Positions 1 to 7,379 of a stretch of DNA of 14,421 nucleotides are shown piece after piece. A program made the translations under genes and the position numbers. The DNA is from DAIDHZ01 sp965370365 (GTDB lineage Bacteria > Chlamydiota > Chlamydiia > Chlamydiales > SM23-39). How positions within the stretch are numbered: position 1 is the stretch's first letter; every line of letters begins with the position of its first letter. The stretch is taken from the NCBI GenBank assembly GCA_965370365.1, contig CBDUSP010000041.1, positions 1-14,421 on the forward strand. The letters are read 5' to 3'. Below the pieces are notes generated by a model. It ran no database searches, was not told the DNA's origin, and saw only the letters and a list, made by a program, of their open reading frames with translations.

Positions 1-43
1 CTTTTGGCGCGAATCCCTGGCAAAGCAATGAATCAGTGTCTCC

Positions 44-1873
44 TTACTGTGTAAAATCAATTCTATATTTTACGCCATCTTTTTCAAGAAGAATCGTATT
101 TTCTTCAATATCGACGATGCCCATCCCGTCAATTGCGTCGCCAAGTCGGTAGAGCCTTCCGTTTAATACCACATTTAGCCCTTTCCCATCATGGAATGTA
201 ATTCCATTCACTGCAAAATGGGATGAAAGATCGATTGCTGCGAGTTGTGGCGATGTGGGGATTGCAAAGTTTTTCACAGACGTGATCGCATTTAGATGCT
301 GAATATGTTTTACAAGCTCTTTGAATGTATCTTCTTTACTGCGATCAAAAACACCGGAGAAGAGAATTTCACCATTGCTAAGCCTGTATGTTACAGCAGA
401 AAATCCTTCTTGTCTGAGGAGGCTGCCGATTTGGGCATTTAAAACTTCTTCGACTGCGATTTGATTGTCCAAATGATCCATGTAGGGGAAGTTCTGGGTG
501 AAATACTCGTTTACCTCGCTCATTTCATTACTTGTTTGGAGATATCCAGTGGCTAAAAATTTTCCGGGCTTGGTTGCGCGTACGTTGATCCCTTTCCACT
601 CTTCATGATTGCTTAAAACATCGTTCATCATTTTGCTGACGCCGTCATCGATAATGACAGTGTCTTCGATGCTTGTGATGAAAGGGATAATCGAAAGGGA
701 GTAGCGCATTTCCTGATAGTCAACACTTGTTAGAACGTGTCCGACCAAAAAGAGTTTTCCGCTTGCTGGGTTAAAGGAGAATTCCACATCGGAGAATTTT
801 TTTAACTCGAGAGCATCGCGGATTTCTGAAGAGGGTTCTTTTTGAACGACTTCAATTTCCTTAGATTTAAATAGGGAGAAAAAGGAGACAAAGGCAACGA
901 GGAACATCGCTACAATTGATCCTGCAATGATCAGATGCTTGTAGGGGATTGGCTCGTTTTTCCAAGACTTCTTTTTTGTTTCTTCAACAATCTCTTCAGG
1001 TGCCTTTGCTACAGGGATCTCTGCATAAATGGTTTCTTGGGGTCCTTCACGATCGATGATCATGAAGAGGGTTGTTCCGACAGAGACGAGATCCTGAGAT
1101 GTTATAATGTGCTTTTCGGTGATCAGATGACCGCCAACCGAAGTGCCGTTTTTGCTTTGCAGATCCTCAATTTCAATTGTCCCATCTTCGCTGACTGACA
1201 GTTTGGCATGGTTTCCTGAAACAGAAAGGTCCTGAAAGAGGATGTCAGCGCTATCGGCGTCTTTTCCAATGACATATGAATGGCCTTTTTCCATCCCAAT
1301 TTCAGCGCCGGCATTTGGCCCTGAAATGACTTTTAAAAGGTACGGGGTCTTAAGGCTTAGATCAAACGGGGTCTGTTCTTCAACGGAGGGCTCTTCAAAG
1401 ATCGTGTCATAAAAAGACTCTTCCCCGTCAGAATCTCCCTGCTTTGCAATGATCGTTTCGTCCATGGCGCTTTCGGAGGGAGGTGGTATTTCTTCTTCTG
1501 GAACATTGAGCTCGTCGAAAATGTCATCATAGCTTGATTTTTTCGGAGCCCTTTTTTTCTTAGGGGCTTTTGTGTCTTTTTCGGAAAAGCGAAAAACGGT
1601 CTCGCCGAATTGGACCTGGTCTCCCTCTTTTAGAAGAACGGACTCGTCGAGCTCTTCGTGGTTGACTAAAGTGGGATTGACCTTGCTTAGGTTTTCTAAA
1701 TAGATTCCAGAATCATCTCGGTAGAGCTTTGCCTGTTTTCTTGAGACAGTGCTGTCGTCTACAACGAGATCGCATGTGGCAGCTGATCTGCCAACAATCC
1801 ATTCGTTGTCATCGGAAAGATCAAGGATGAGGCCGACAAGAGGGCCATCTTCAGCAATGAGACGTGCAGTCAT
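44..1873 (-). CDS. sctD: Type III secretion inner-membrane ring protein SctD/CdsD with two FHA domains
   Basis: Probable inner-membrane ring component of the injectisome (SctD/YscD family, chlamydial CdsD). An N-terminal FHA domain spans about residues 1-97 (G28-R29-S30, S44-R45, N61, N66). A Lys-rich then acidic linker follows (100-172), then a second FHA domain (about 178-274; G203-K204, S219/H222, N242-G243). One membrane span lies at 313-335 and a periplasmic region at 336-609. The last ~60 residues look like a GspC/YscD-type small beta domain, which is my inference. At 609 aa it is shorter than the roughly 830-aa Chlamydia CdsD. The ATG overlaps the upstream chaperone stop by 4 nt (ATGA), so the two are translationally coupled. 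FHA domains of CdsD are known to bind phosphothreonine and to be phosphorylated by PknD. Family call is secure; the equivalence to CdsD rests on architecture and neighbour. Confidence 0.9.
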   Translation of the reverse strand: MTARLIAEDGPLVGLILDLSDDNEWIVGRSAATCDLVVDDSTVSRKQAKLYRDDSGIYLENLSKVNPTLVNHEELDESVLLKEGDQVQFGETVFRFSEKDTKAPKKKRAPKKSSYDDIFDELNVPEEEIPPPSESAMDETIIAKQGDSDGEESFYDTIFEEPSVEEQTPFDLSLKTPYLLKVISGPNAGAEIGMEKGHSYVIGKDADSADILFQDLSVSGNHAKLSVSEDGTIEIEDLQSKNGTSVGGHLITEKHIITSQDLVSVGTTLFMIIDREGPQETIYAEIPVAKAPEEIVEETKKKSWKNEPIPYKHLIIAGSIVAMFLVAFVSFFSLFKSKEIEVVQKEPSSEIRDALELKKFSDVEFSFNPASGKLFLVGHVLTSVDYQEMRYSLSIIPFITSIEDTVIIDDGVSKMMNDVLSNHEEWKGINVRATKPGKFLATGYLQTSNEMSEVNEYFTQNFPYMDHLDNQIAVEEVLNAQIGSLLRQEGFSAVTYRLSNGEILFSGVFDRSKEDTFKELVKHIQHLNAITSVKNFAIPTSPQLAAIDLSSHFAVNGITFHDGKGLNVVLNGRLYRLGDAIDGMGIVDIEENTILLEKDGVKYRIDFTQ

Positions 1874-2277
1874 TTAGGATAGGTTCCTTCATTCTCAAGT
1901 TTTTCGATCTCGTCTCGCCAGTAAATGACATAATTGACAAAATCTTCAAAGCGTTCTTTAAAGAGCGAATAGTTCATTTCATACGGCAATCCGAGGGAGA
2001 GTGTCAAGACTTTCTCGTCGATATCAAGGCCAATTCTGCAGCCGCCAGCTCCCTGACCGAGCAAATTGGCGCGCATGAGCCAAATAAACAGATCTTCGCG
2101 GTTTTTTTGTGGGCATTTACAAATCTCAGAGGAAATTGCAATACCGGGTTCAAGATCGGTTAGTTTTGTGAGGATTGTGTTACTGAATTGAAAAGAGAAA
2201 ACGCGATCCTTGTCCTTTAGAGGGACAGGGGAAATTGAAAGCTCTTCGCAAAGTGTGTTCAAGTGTTTTCCCAACAT
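1870..2277 (-). CDS. CesT-like type III secretion chaperone, probable Scc4 (CT663) homologue
   Basis: A 135-aa acidic alpha/beta protein of the size and pattern of class I (CesT/SycE) secretion chaperones. It has an N-terminal helix (about 1-15), a beta-rich core (24-100, including CRIGLDIDEKVLTLSLGLPY) and a C-terminal amphipathic helix (about 104-128). In Chlamydia the gene directly upstream of cdsD is CT663/Scc4. That protein partners Scc1 to chaperone the gatekeeper CopN and also binds the RNA polymerase major sigma factor. The same order here makes this the best candidate; I infer orthology from position, size and fold pattern rather than alignment. It is the first gene of a two-gene operon: promoter 2298-2326, Shine-Dalgarno GGGGTGA at 2285-2291, and a 4-nt overlap with sctD. 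Four cysteines (C10, C53, C55, C80). Confidence 0.7.
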   Translation of the reverse strand: MLGKHLNTLCEELSISPVPLKDKDRVFSFQFSNTILTKLTDLEPGIAISSEICKCPQKNREDLFIWLMRANLLGQGAGGCRIGLDIDEKVLTLSLGLPYEMNYSLFKERFEDFVNYVIYWRDEIEKLENEGTYPK

Positions 2278-2297
2278 GTGACGCTCACCCCGCGCTC

Positions 2298-2326
2298 ATT
2301 ATTGCCGTTGCTTGAAAAAATGACAA
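2298..2326 (-). promoter_or_regulatory. Promoter of the chaperone-sctD operon
   Basis: Read on the minus strand, TTGTCA (2321-2326) and AATAAT (2298-2303) are separated by exactly 17 nt. Each box matches the major sigma-factor consensus at 5 of 6 positions. Transcription would begin near 2291, leaving a leader of about 14 nt that contains just the Shine-Dalgarno GGGGTGA. The -35 box lies right after the U-tract of the preceding terminator. Confidence 0.6.
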
Positions 2327-2330
2327 CAAA

Positions 2331-2359
2331 TAAAAAAGCCACGACGTTTTGTCGTGGCT
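2331..2359 (-). terminator. Rho-independent terminator of the translocator operon
   Basis: A perfect 9-bp stem, AGCCACGAC (2337-2345) with GTCGTGGCT (2351-2359), and a 5-nt loop. Read on the minus strand it is followed by TTTTTTA, a classic intrinsic terminator. It lies 25 nt beyond the stop of the 383-aa gene and separates it from the chaperone-sctD operon. Confidence 0.92.
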
Positions 2360-2384
2360 CTTGTTGTTGTTTTAGGAGAAGAAC

Positions 2385-3536
2385 TTAGGCAGGGAACGCA
2401 ATGTTTTGCAATGTGCTTGCAATCTGTTGCTGATCTTCGCTTGCTCTTTGTGCGGCCTTGCTGAACTGTCCATCTACGGTTTGTTCCGTTGATTTGTAGA
2501 TGTTTGCACGCGCATCTGCTTCTTGTTGTGCCAAGGTTGCTGTTGCCTGGTTCTGTTCCCCGCGAGCTTTCGCTGCACCCTGACCTGATTGGGAAGCCAT
2601 GTTAGTCATTGAGGTGTAGTTCTGCCAGTTTTGTGATTGTATTTGTTTGTTTTGGATTATTTTATTACGGATATGTTGTTTAAGATTGCTTTTGACAGTT
2701 TCTTTTGTGACAGGGTCGTTTTCGAGCTTTTCTATAGCCCTTTTGAGGCTCTTCTCTTTTTGTAGACTGTTTGGTTTGCTCTCATACCTTGAAAAGTAAG
2801 GGTCTTTTCCGATTAGAGGATTGCCTACCCATTCTTGCACAATAGCATTCGCTTCATTTTCCACGTTTTGAGTGGAGGATGTGTCTGCTGAAGTGTTGCT
2901 ATCCCGGTCTGAAGCTCTAGTATCATCATGAGGCACTTTTGTGAGTGTTGCTGTGGTTGGTTGATTAGATGCTCCTTGTGAGGCGTTGTTAGCCGTGTCT
3001 GTAGAGATCTCATCAGTAGACGTTACTATCTCTTGCATCTCCTCCGAACTAGGGTTGGATGCGAGGTCACTTGGTTGGGTCGAATTCGAAGTGCTATTCT
3101 CATCGTTGAGTTTGCTTTGCAAATCCTCTGCGTTTGCTCTATCTTCGTCTAATTCATTATCTTTATATGCCATTCCACCTGCAATTCCGGAACCTATAAG
3201 ACCGGCACCGCCAGCGATTGCTGCATCGAAAGAACCTGTAGCAGAAGCATCAAGAGCATTTGCCGCACTGTGAGCTGAGCTCATTTGCTGGTTGAATTCC
3301 ATTTCAATGATACCAACAGGGGCTGGTCCCGTTGATCCTGGTGTTTTGATACCACCCATCTGTTCAGCAAATTCTTTCTGAAGACTGCATTCGCAATCAA
3401 GGACTTCTGTTGCCTTGTTTACTGTTTGCTCAGCTTGTCCAACACCAACGGCAGCTGCGAAGTTTGCTGTAGCAAACCCAAATCGCTCTGAAATTGAAGG
3501 CTTTAGACTTGTTTGAGATGAAGATTGTTGACTCAT
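2385..3536 (-). CDS. Probable minor type III translocator (SctB; YopD/IpaC/CopD-like)
   Basis: A 383-aa protein with the layout of minor translocators (IpaC, SipC, EspB, YopD; about 300-410 aa). It has a Ser/Gln-rich N-terminus with no Sec signal and one Gly/Ala-rich hydrophobic segment at 103-123 (AAIAGGAGLIGSGIAGG). A low-complexity Ser/Thr/Asn/Asp region spans about 143-228, and a long Gln/Ala-rich helical, probably coiled-coil, tail spans 255-380. The only two cysteines are adjacent, in a CEC motif (C48, C50). It lies 38 nt after the 857-aa probable major translocator, matching the copB-copD order in Chlamydia, with a good Shine-Dalgarno (AAAAAGGA, about 7 nt before ATG). It is the last gene before the terminator at 2331-2359. 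No sequence motif proves the family, so an effector with a membrane segment remains possible. Confidence 0.6.
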   Translation of the reverse strand: MSQQSSSQTSLKPSISERFGFATANFAAAVGVGQAEQTVNKATEVLDCECSLQKEFAEQMGGIKTPGSTGPAPVGIIEMEFNQQMSSAHSAANALDASATGSFDAAIAGGAGLIGSGIAGGMAYKDNELDEDRANAEDLQSKLNDENSTSNSTQPSDLASNPSSEEMQEIVTSTDEISTDTANNASQGASNQPTTATLTKVPHDDTRASDRDSNTSADTSSTQNVENEANAIVQEWVGNPLIGKDPYFSRYESKPNSLQKEKSLKRAIEKLENDPVTKETVKSNLKQHIRNKIIQNKQIQSQNWQNYTSMTNMASQSGQGAAKARGEQNQATATLAQQEADARANIYKSTEQTVDGQFSKAAQRASEDQQQIASTLQNIAFPA

Positions 3537-3574
3537 AGGTTTTTTCCTTTTTTATTAATTTTTTTTACTCTTTC

Positions 3575-6148
3575 TTATACAGACTGTGCGAGCAATACTT
3601 TGTCCGCTGCATTTGTGTTATCTGCCACGTGCTCAGCTAACCATGCCTGCTCTTGTTCCAGTCTTTTATATTCTATATTTAAGCCGGATGCAGATGGGTC
3701 TGTAGAGGACTTATCTTGCCCAGCAAGAGCTCTTAACTCGTTGTCGTACGCTTGTGCTGTCTGGATCCTGCCAGTTGCTGTTGCTTGCTGGTCTAGAGTT
3801 ACTCCCTTCTCTACAGCACAAAACGTTTGTGTTCCTTGTTCTGCTAGTTGCATAAAGGCAGCGCCTTTAAACATTGCCGATAGTGCAGCAGAGGGGTCTC
3901 CAGATTTCATTGTATCTATAGCGCCCCCACCCTTTACCATAGCCAACATCTGCACGATCTCTTGCATGATTTCTAAGAGAATTTCAATCCCATTCTTTTT
4001 CTTTTTGGAGTCATCTGTGCAATGGGTTGTATAAGCGTTTGTAGCGAGATTTGTTGCAGCAAGTGTATACGTGCCTGCAGCAAATCCGGAGTAAAGAGCA
4101 TTGCGGAGCCTTGGGACGCTCTCTAAAGCTCTATCAAGATTTCGCCCATAAACTCCTGTTGTAAGTTTTTTGAGAAAGCCAGCATTTTCCCCAAGCACTG
4201 TCTCTGGCTCAATAAGGAGTCTAGAGGCCGTTTCTTGAGCAAATGCCTTGATCTCTGTATCCGTCAGGGCTTTTACAGTTGCTTGCTGGGCTTCAGAGGT
4301 CACCCTCTTAAGACCTTGCTTGTAGGCTTTTTCTCCCACATCTTTAACAAAGACTTTCATTTCTGCTTTGAGTCCAGCTGCAGCATCTTGACGAAACTCG
4401 GAGTCAACCAGGTAGTTCCATATGTTTTTCCCGAGAGCTGCAAGGGAGATTTTTTTATACGATTCGCGTGCAGCTGCTTTCACAGCAGTTTCTGTCGTTT
4501 CCTTTAGCAAGCTTTCGTAGCTTGTAGCGATCTTTTCGTTTGTATCTTCAACCATCTTTTGTCCAAGGCTCTCTGCAACGTCTGTTGATACAGCTGCTAC
4601 TATCGTCGTAGATATTTCGCTTACGATGCGCTCGGCAATAAGATCAATTCCCACACCACCAAGCATTGTGGCTCCAAGTGCAATTCCTGCCATCGTAAAG
4701 GAGGCTCCTGTTTTTGATCCGCCCTCTTTGCTTGCAAGCTCACTTGTCCACTTTGAGAGGTCTCCTTTTTCTTGGAGAACAAGCATTGTGGTCATCATGA
4801 CAGCCATGCCGATGTTTCCTGTGGCAATAAAGAGGGTCGATAGTGCGATCTCAACATCTTTCATCACGTTTTGAACAATTGATGAGGTGTGTTCTGTCTT
4901 TTCAAGACTTGTGAAAATCTCAGTGTTGGTCTTAATCGTTTGGAAGTTGAGTTTCTGCGCAACAGTTTCCGCTTTTTCCATTTTTTGTTTGTTTTGCGAA
5001 CGGCAGTTTTCCACAACCTGGATGAATATTTGTAAGAGTCCGAGCATGATCTGAAGAAGTTTTGCGAGTTTCACTTCTTTCTCTTTTGGTGAGAGGTGAA
5101 CATCGGCAAGAATTTGCTTCATATCTTTCATGAGCCCATTTACAGAATTCATCACAGATTGAAAGGCTCTCATTGATATGTCAGCGCCAACAGTGTCAAG
5201 ATCATTTGCAGCTTGTATGATTGTTTGAAAGAGCGCTTTGTCTTTTTTTAGCTGGGATTTTTGTGTTGTGTCAGTAGCGATTCCAAATACTTTAGCAAGT
5301 AGTACCTTTCCAAATGAATACGCGTTGATTTCCCCGCGCAGATGCTCTTCTTTCCCATGTACTGTGACTTGATCTGTATCAAGGGCTGTTCGCATAGAGG
5401 AAAGGAGTGTAGACTGATCATTTTCTAGCAAGATCTCCTGATAATCGGAAAGAGTCTTTGTGTGTCCGCCATGTTTTTTTTCTGTCATGTGATTATCAAT
5501 CTCGATTTGATCTTTAATCATTTTAACGAGATTGTTGACCATTGTTTTTTCTGTTTTCGTCTCTAAATACATCGCGGTTTTGTTTCTATCTGCTGCGATA
5601 GAGTCATCTTTAGTTAAGCCGTTAAATGAGCCGATGAGGTCTGAAAGGGTGACGCTATTGTCTAAAGAGGTTAAGCATTTTTCCACACTTTCTTTGAAGG
5701 CGTCCGCGCTTGTTTTGGAAGCTGTGGCAGTACTATGGTCGTTAACGATATTGTGATTAATGGACGTGGTGTAGAAGATCGTTCCGTTGACTCCCCAGTG
5801 TTTTGTTTCACTATGCTCGTGGAGTGAGTCGTACTGGATCCCTGCGTTGAAATCCACGGCGTCATCTCCGAGAATGCCCATTTCGTTTGCATAGTACTCT
5901 TCTGCTTGAAACTGTCCCTGAATTTTGTGCAGATCGTTTTCAGTAGTACTTTCATTTGGGTTGTAATCGGCTTTTTTGAGATCTTTTATCGCATGTTCGG
6001 CGTCAGATAAAAGGGCCTCCATCTGAGGGTTGATCTTCTGACTGTTCGAATAGTTCTCCCAAACGCCATTTTCGTTGATATACTGGTGGAGGTGTTTATT
6101 TGCGTAATTTTCAATGTGGGTTTGCTTTGTAGTTGCGTTGTTTGACAT
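3575..6148 (-). CDS. Large probable major type III translocator (SctE; YopB/IpaB/CopB-like)
   Basis: An 857-aa, mainly helical protein without a Sec signal. A helical, coiled-coil-prone stretch (about 300-425) precedes two hydrophobic segments, 432-457 (ALSTLFIATGNIGMAVMMTT) and 483-505 (SFTMAGIALGATMLGGVGID). They are separated by a short polar turn; this helix-hairpin arrangement is typical of pore-forming translocators that insert into host membranes. A weaker hydrophobic stretch lies at 684-702. Long amphipathic Ala-rich helices follow (510-660). The length is far above YopB (401), CopB (487) or IpaB (580), with an N-terminal addition of about 250 residues that I do not recognise. Four cysteines (C158, C382, C710, C777). 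It has its own promoter (6206-6234) and a weak Shine-Dalgarno (AAAGAG). Alternatives are a large pore-forming or Inc-like effector. Confidence 0.58.
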   Translation of the reverse strand: MSNNATTKQTHIENYANKHLHQYINENGVWENYSNSQKINPQMEALLSDAEHAIKDLKKADYNPNESTTENDLHKIQGQFQAEEYYANEMGILGDDAVDFNAGIQYDSLHEHSETKHWGVNGTIFYTTSINHNIVNDHSTATASKTSADAFKESVEKCLTSLDNSVTLSDLIGSFNGLTKDDSIAADRNKTAMYLETKTEKTMVNNLVKMIKDQIEIDNHMTEKKHGGHTKTLSDYQEILLENDQSTLLSSMRTALDTDQVTVHGKEEHLRGEINAYSFGKVLLAKVFGIATDTTQKSQLKKDKALFQTIIQAANDLDTVGADISMRAFQSVMNSVNGLMKDMKQILADVHLSPKEKEVKLAKLLQIMLGLLQIFIQVVENCRSQNKQKMEKAETVAQKLNFQTIKTNTEIFTSLEKTEHTSSIVQNVMKDVEIALSTLFIATGNIGMAVMMTTMLVLQEKGDLSKWTSELASKEGGSKTGASFTMAGIALGATMLGGVGIDLIAERIVSEISTTIVAAVSTDVAESLGQKMVEDTNEKIATSYESLLKETTETAVKAAARESYKKISLAALGKNIWNYLVDSEFRQDAAAGLKAEMKVFVKDVGEKAYKQGLKRVTSEAQQATVKALTDTEIKAFAQETASRLLIEPETVLGENAGFLKKLTTGVYGRNLDRALESVPRLRNALYSGFAAGTYTLAATNLATNAYTTHCTDDSKKKKNGIEILLEIMQEIVQMLAMVKGGGAIDTMKSGDPSAALSAMFKGAAFMQLAEQGTQTFCAVEKGVTLDQQATATGRIQTAQAYDNELRALAGQDKSSTDPSASGLNIEYKRLEQEQAWLAEHVADNTNAADKVLLAQSV

Positions 6149-6205
6149 GGATGCTCTTTCGTTTTTATTAAGTTTTTTATGTCGGTCTATTTGACCTATG
6201 TATCT

Positions 6206-6234
6206 ATTTTATCTCATTTCTATTTATTTTTCAA
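6206..6234 (-). promoter_or_regulatory. Promoter of the translocator pair (857-aa and 383-aa genes)
   Basis: On the minus strand, TTGAAA (6229-6234) and TAAAAT (6206-6211) are separated by 17 nt, each 5 of 6 to consensus. This sits in the 180-nt AT-rich gap after the four-gene unit. The predicted start is near 6199, giving a leader of about 50 nt. A small inverted repeat GGTC-N5-GACC (6184-6196) lies just downstream of the predicted start. Confidence 0.6.
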
Positions 6235-6328
6235 TAAGATTGATTAATTTTAATGTAAGCCCTTTATAATTAAGAGGTTCTTTTTATTGTTTGTAACCTC
6301 CTCATTATCAATGGGTAAGGGCCGTTTT

Positions 6329-6943
6329 TTAAGCGGAAATCTGTGACATAGCAGATGAGTAGTTATTGTACCCGTCAAGGAGTGTTGATGTTGCCTGACT
6401 CACGGGCCCTTGGTCGGTTTCAAAGTGCTGCGCCAGGCTATTTAACAATGTGATCCCGTTTTGCCCTGTTTGTTCCCCTGCTTGCGCGGCGGCCTGTAGA
6501 AGGTTTGTAAAGTTACTGATCATAGGAATTTCATTGGGGAGCTTGCTTTTTGGGTGTGCTTGTCTCCAAGCTCCGTAGACACTGTATACCTGGGTCATAA
6601 AGGCGGAAGAGTAGTCACTACAGTGGTTGGTAGTGCTCTTAAGAAAGACCGTAATCCACTTGTTGATCCCGCCATTTCCTATGCCGGAAGCTCCGCTCGG
6701 AGGGTTTGCTGGCTTGGGCTTTCCTGTCACAGATTTACCAGCTGCTATCTGTAAATAATACCATGCAGTGTAGCCTGGATCTTTTGGATTTGACTCATCG
6801 CAAGAGGTCCAGTTTTCTGTGAGCGCTTGGTTTGAAGTTGTAAGCAAGGTGTTGCTCGCTGCTACTGCTGCTTGAGTGTTCATACTCGCAAACTGCATTC
6901 CAATGAGATCGTGAACTATTAAATTAAATACGTTTTCTGACAT
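6329..6943 (-). CDS. Uncharacterised probable secreted type III protein, 204 aa
   Basis: Not recognised by family. It is a 204-aa Asn/Ser/Thr/Ala-rich protein without a Sec signal or membrane span. An N-terminal helical part (1-45) is followed by a Gly/Pro/Asn-rich loop (about 70-95, containing TGKP at 73-76 and KW at 95-96). Next come a segment with C108-x3-S-S-x-F, and a helical C-terminal half (115-200). There are exactly two cysteines (C48, C108). It shares the ordered landmarks TGKP, KW and Cx3[ST]SxF with the 313-aa protein two genes upstream, suggesting a divergent paralogue. It is last in the four-gene unit; its ATG lies 4 nt after the 139-aa stop, with Shine-Dalgarno GGGA. Position next to translocator genes suggests an extracellular or translocated component of the secretion system; this is inference. 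Confidence 0.6.
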   Translation of the reverse strand: MSENVFNLIVHDLIGMQFASMNTQAAVAASNTLLTTSNQALTENWTSCDESNPKDPGYTAWYYLQIAAGKSVTGKPKPANPPSGASGIGNGGINKWITVFLKSTTNHCSDYSSAFMTQVYSVYGAWRQAHPKSKLPNEIPMISNFTNLLQAAAQAGEQTGQNGITLLNSLAQHFETDQGPVSQATSTLLDGYNNYSSAMSQISA

Positions 6944-6947
6944 TGTT

Positions 6948-7367
6948 TTATTCCCTATAGTTATTAATTAGTCCAGACGTGGTCTGAAAAATAAGCGCAG
7001 TATATTGAAGTGTTGCATATACCGGAGTTAAGTTTTGTACTTCTGTGTGCTCCATGAGATCTTCTGTGTTGATCATCGCATTTTGCTTTCCCATCTCCTT
7101 ATTCATCTCTGTGGAGTCGATTTGATATTGCGCATGCAATTTTGCGGCTTCCACAGCTTGCGCGGGGTTGCCCGGGACTGCGTTCTCCGTAGCGGTTGCA
7201 CATTTTTCCTGGTCGATGTCCAAAACTCTTGAGCAGTTTCTATCTAAGCGGATAGAATTAAACATCGTCCCCAACATACTGCCTTGTACGAGCAGCTGTA
7301 CATCTACGTGTGCACTTGCGAGGCCTGCTAAAGCAGATGCTAAGGCGAGTTCTCCATTTGATCCCAT
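6948..7367 (-). CDS. Uncharacterised small helical protein, 139 aa, of the secretion cluster
   Basis: Not recognised. A 139-aa helical protein with an Ala/Leu-rich amphipathic N-terminus (ELALASALAGLASAHVDVQ, 6-24). A central region has two cysteines 11 residues apart (C45, C56), and the C-terminus is Gln/Thr-rich (105-139, ending INNYRE). No signal peptide or convincing membrane span. Size and all-helical character would fit a filament, needle-adaptor or tip-like subunit, but nothing specific establishes this. It starts 12 nt after the 313-aa gene with a clear Shine-Dalgarno (AGAGGA, 5 nt before ATG) and is followed 4 nt later by the 204-aa gene, so it is certainly part of the same transcript. 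That Shine-Dalgarno and the tight packing make it a real gene. Confidence 0.6.
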   Translation of the reverse strand: MGSNGELALASALAGLASAHVDVQLLVQGSMLGTMFNSIRLDRNCSRVLDIDQEKCATATENAVPGNPAQAVEAAKLHAQYQIDSTEMNKEMGKQNAMINTEDLMEHTEVQNLTPVYATLQYTALIFQTTSGLINNYRE

Positions 7368-7379
7368 TTTTATCCTCTA

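Noticed and set aside
1..43. Start of a further gene after sctD on the minus strand
   Set aside because: A GGAG is present, but no ATG or clear start with frame is visible in the 43 nt available.
2986..4034. Plus-strand ORFs opposite the translocator genes (95 and 169 codons)
   Set aside because: Opposite-strand shadows of well-supported genes; composition and lack of ribosome-binding sites argue against coding.
6274..6300. GAGGTT/AACCTC inverted repeat as terminator of the four-gene unit
   Set aside because: Six-bp stem with a 15-nt loop and no U-tract on the minus strand.
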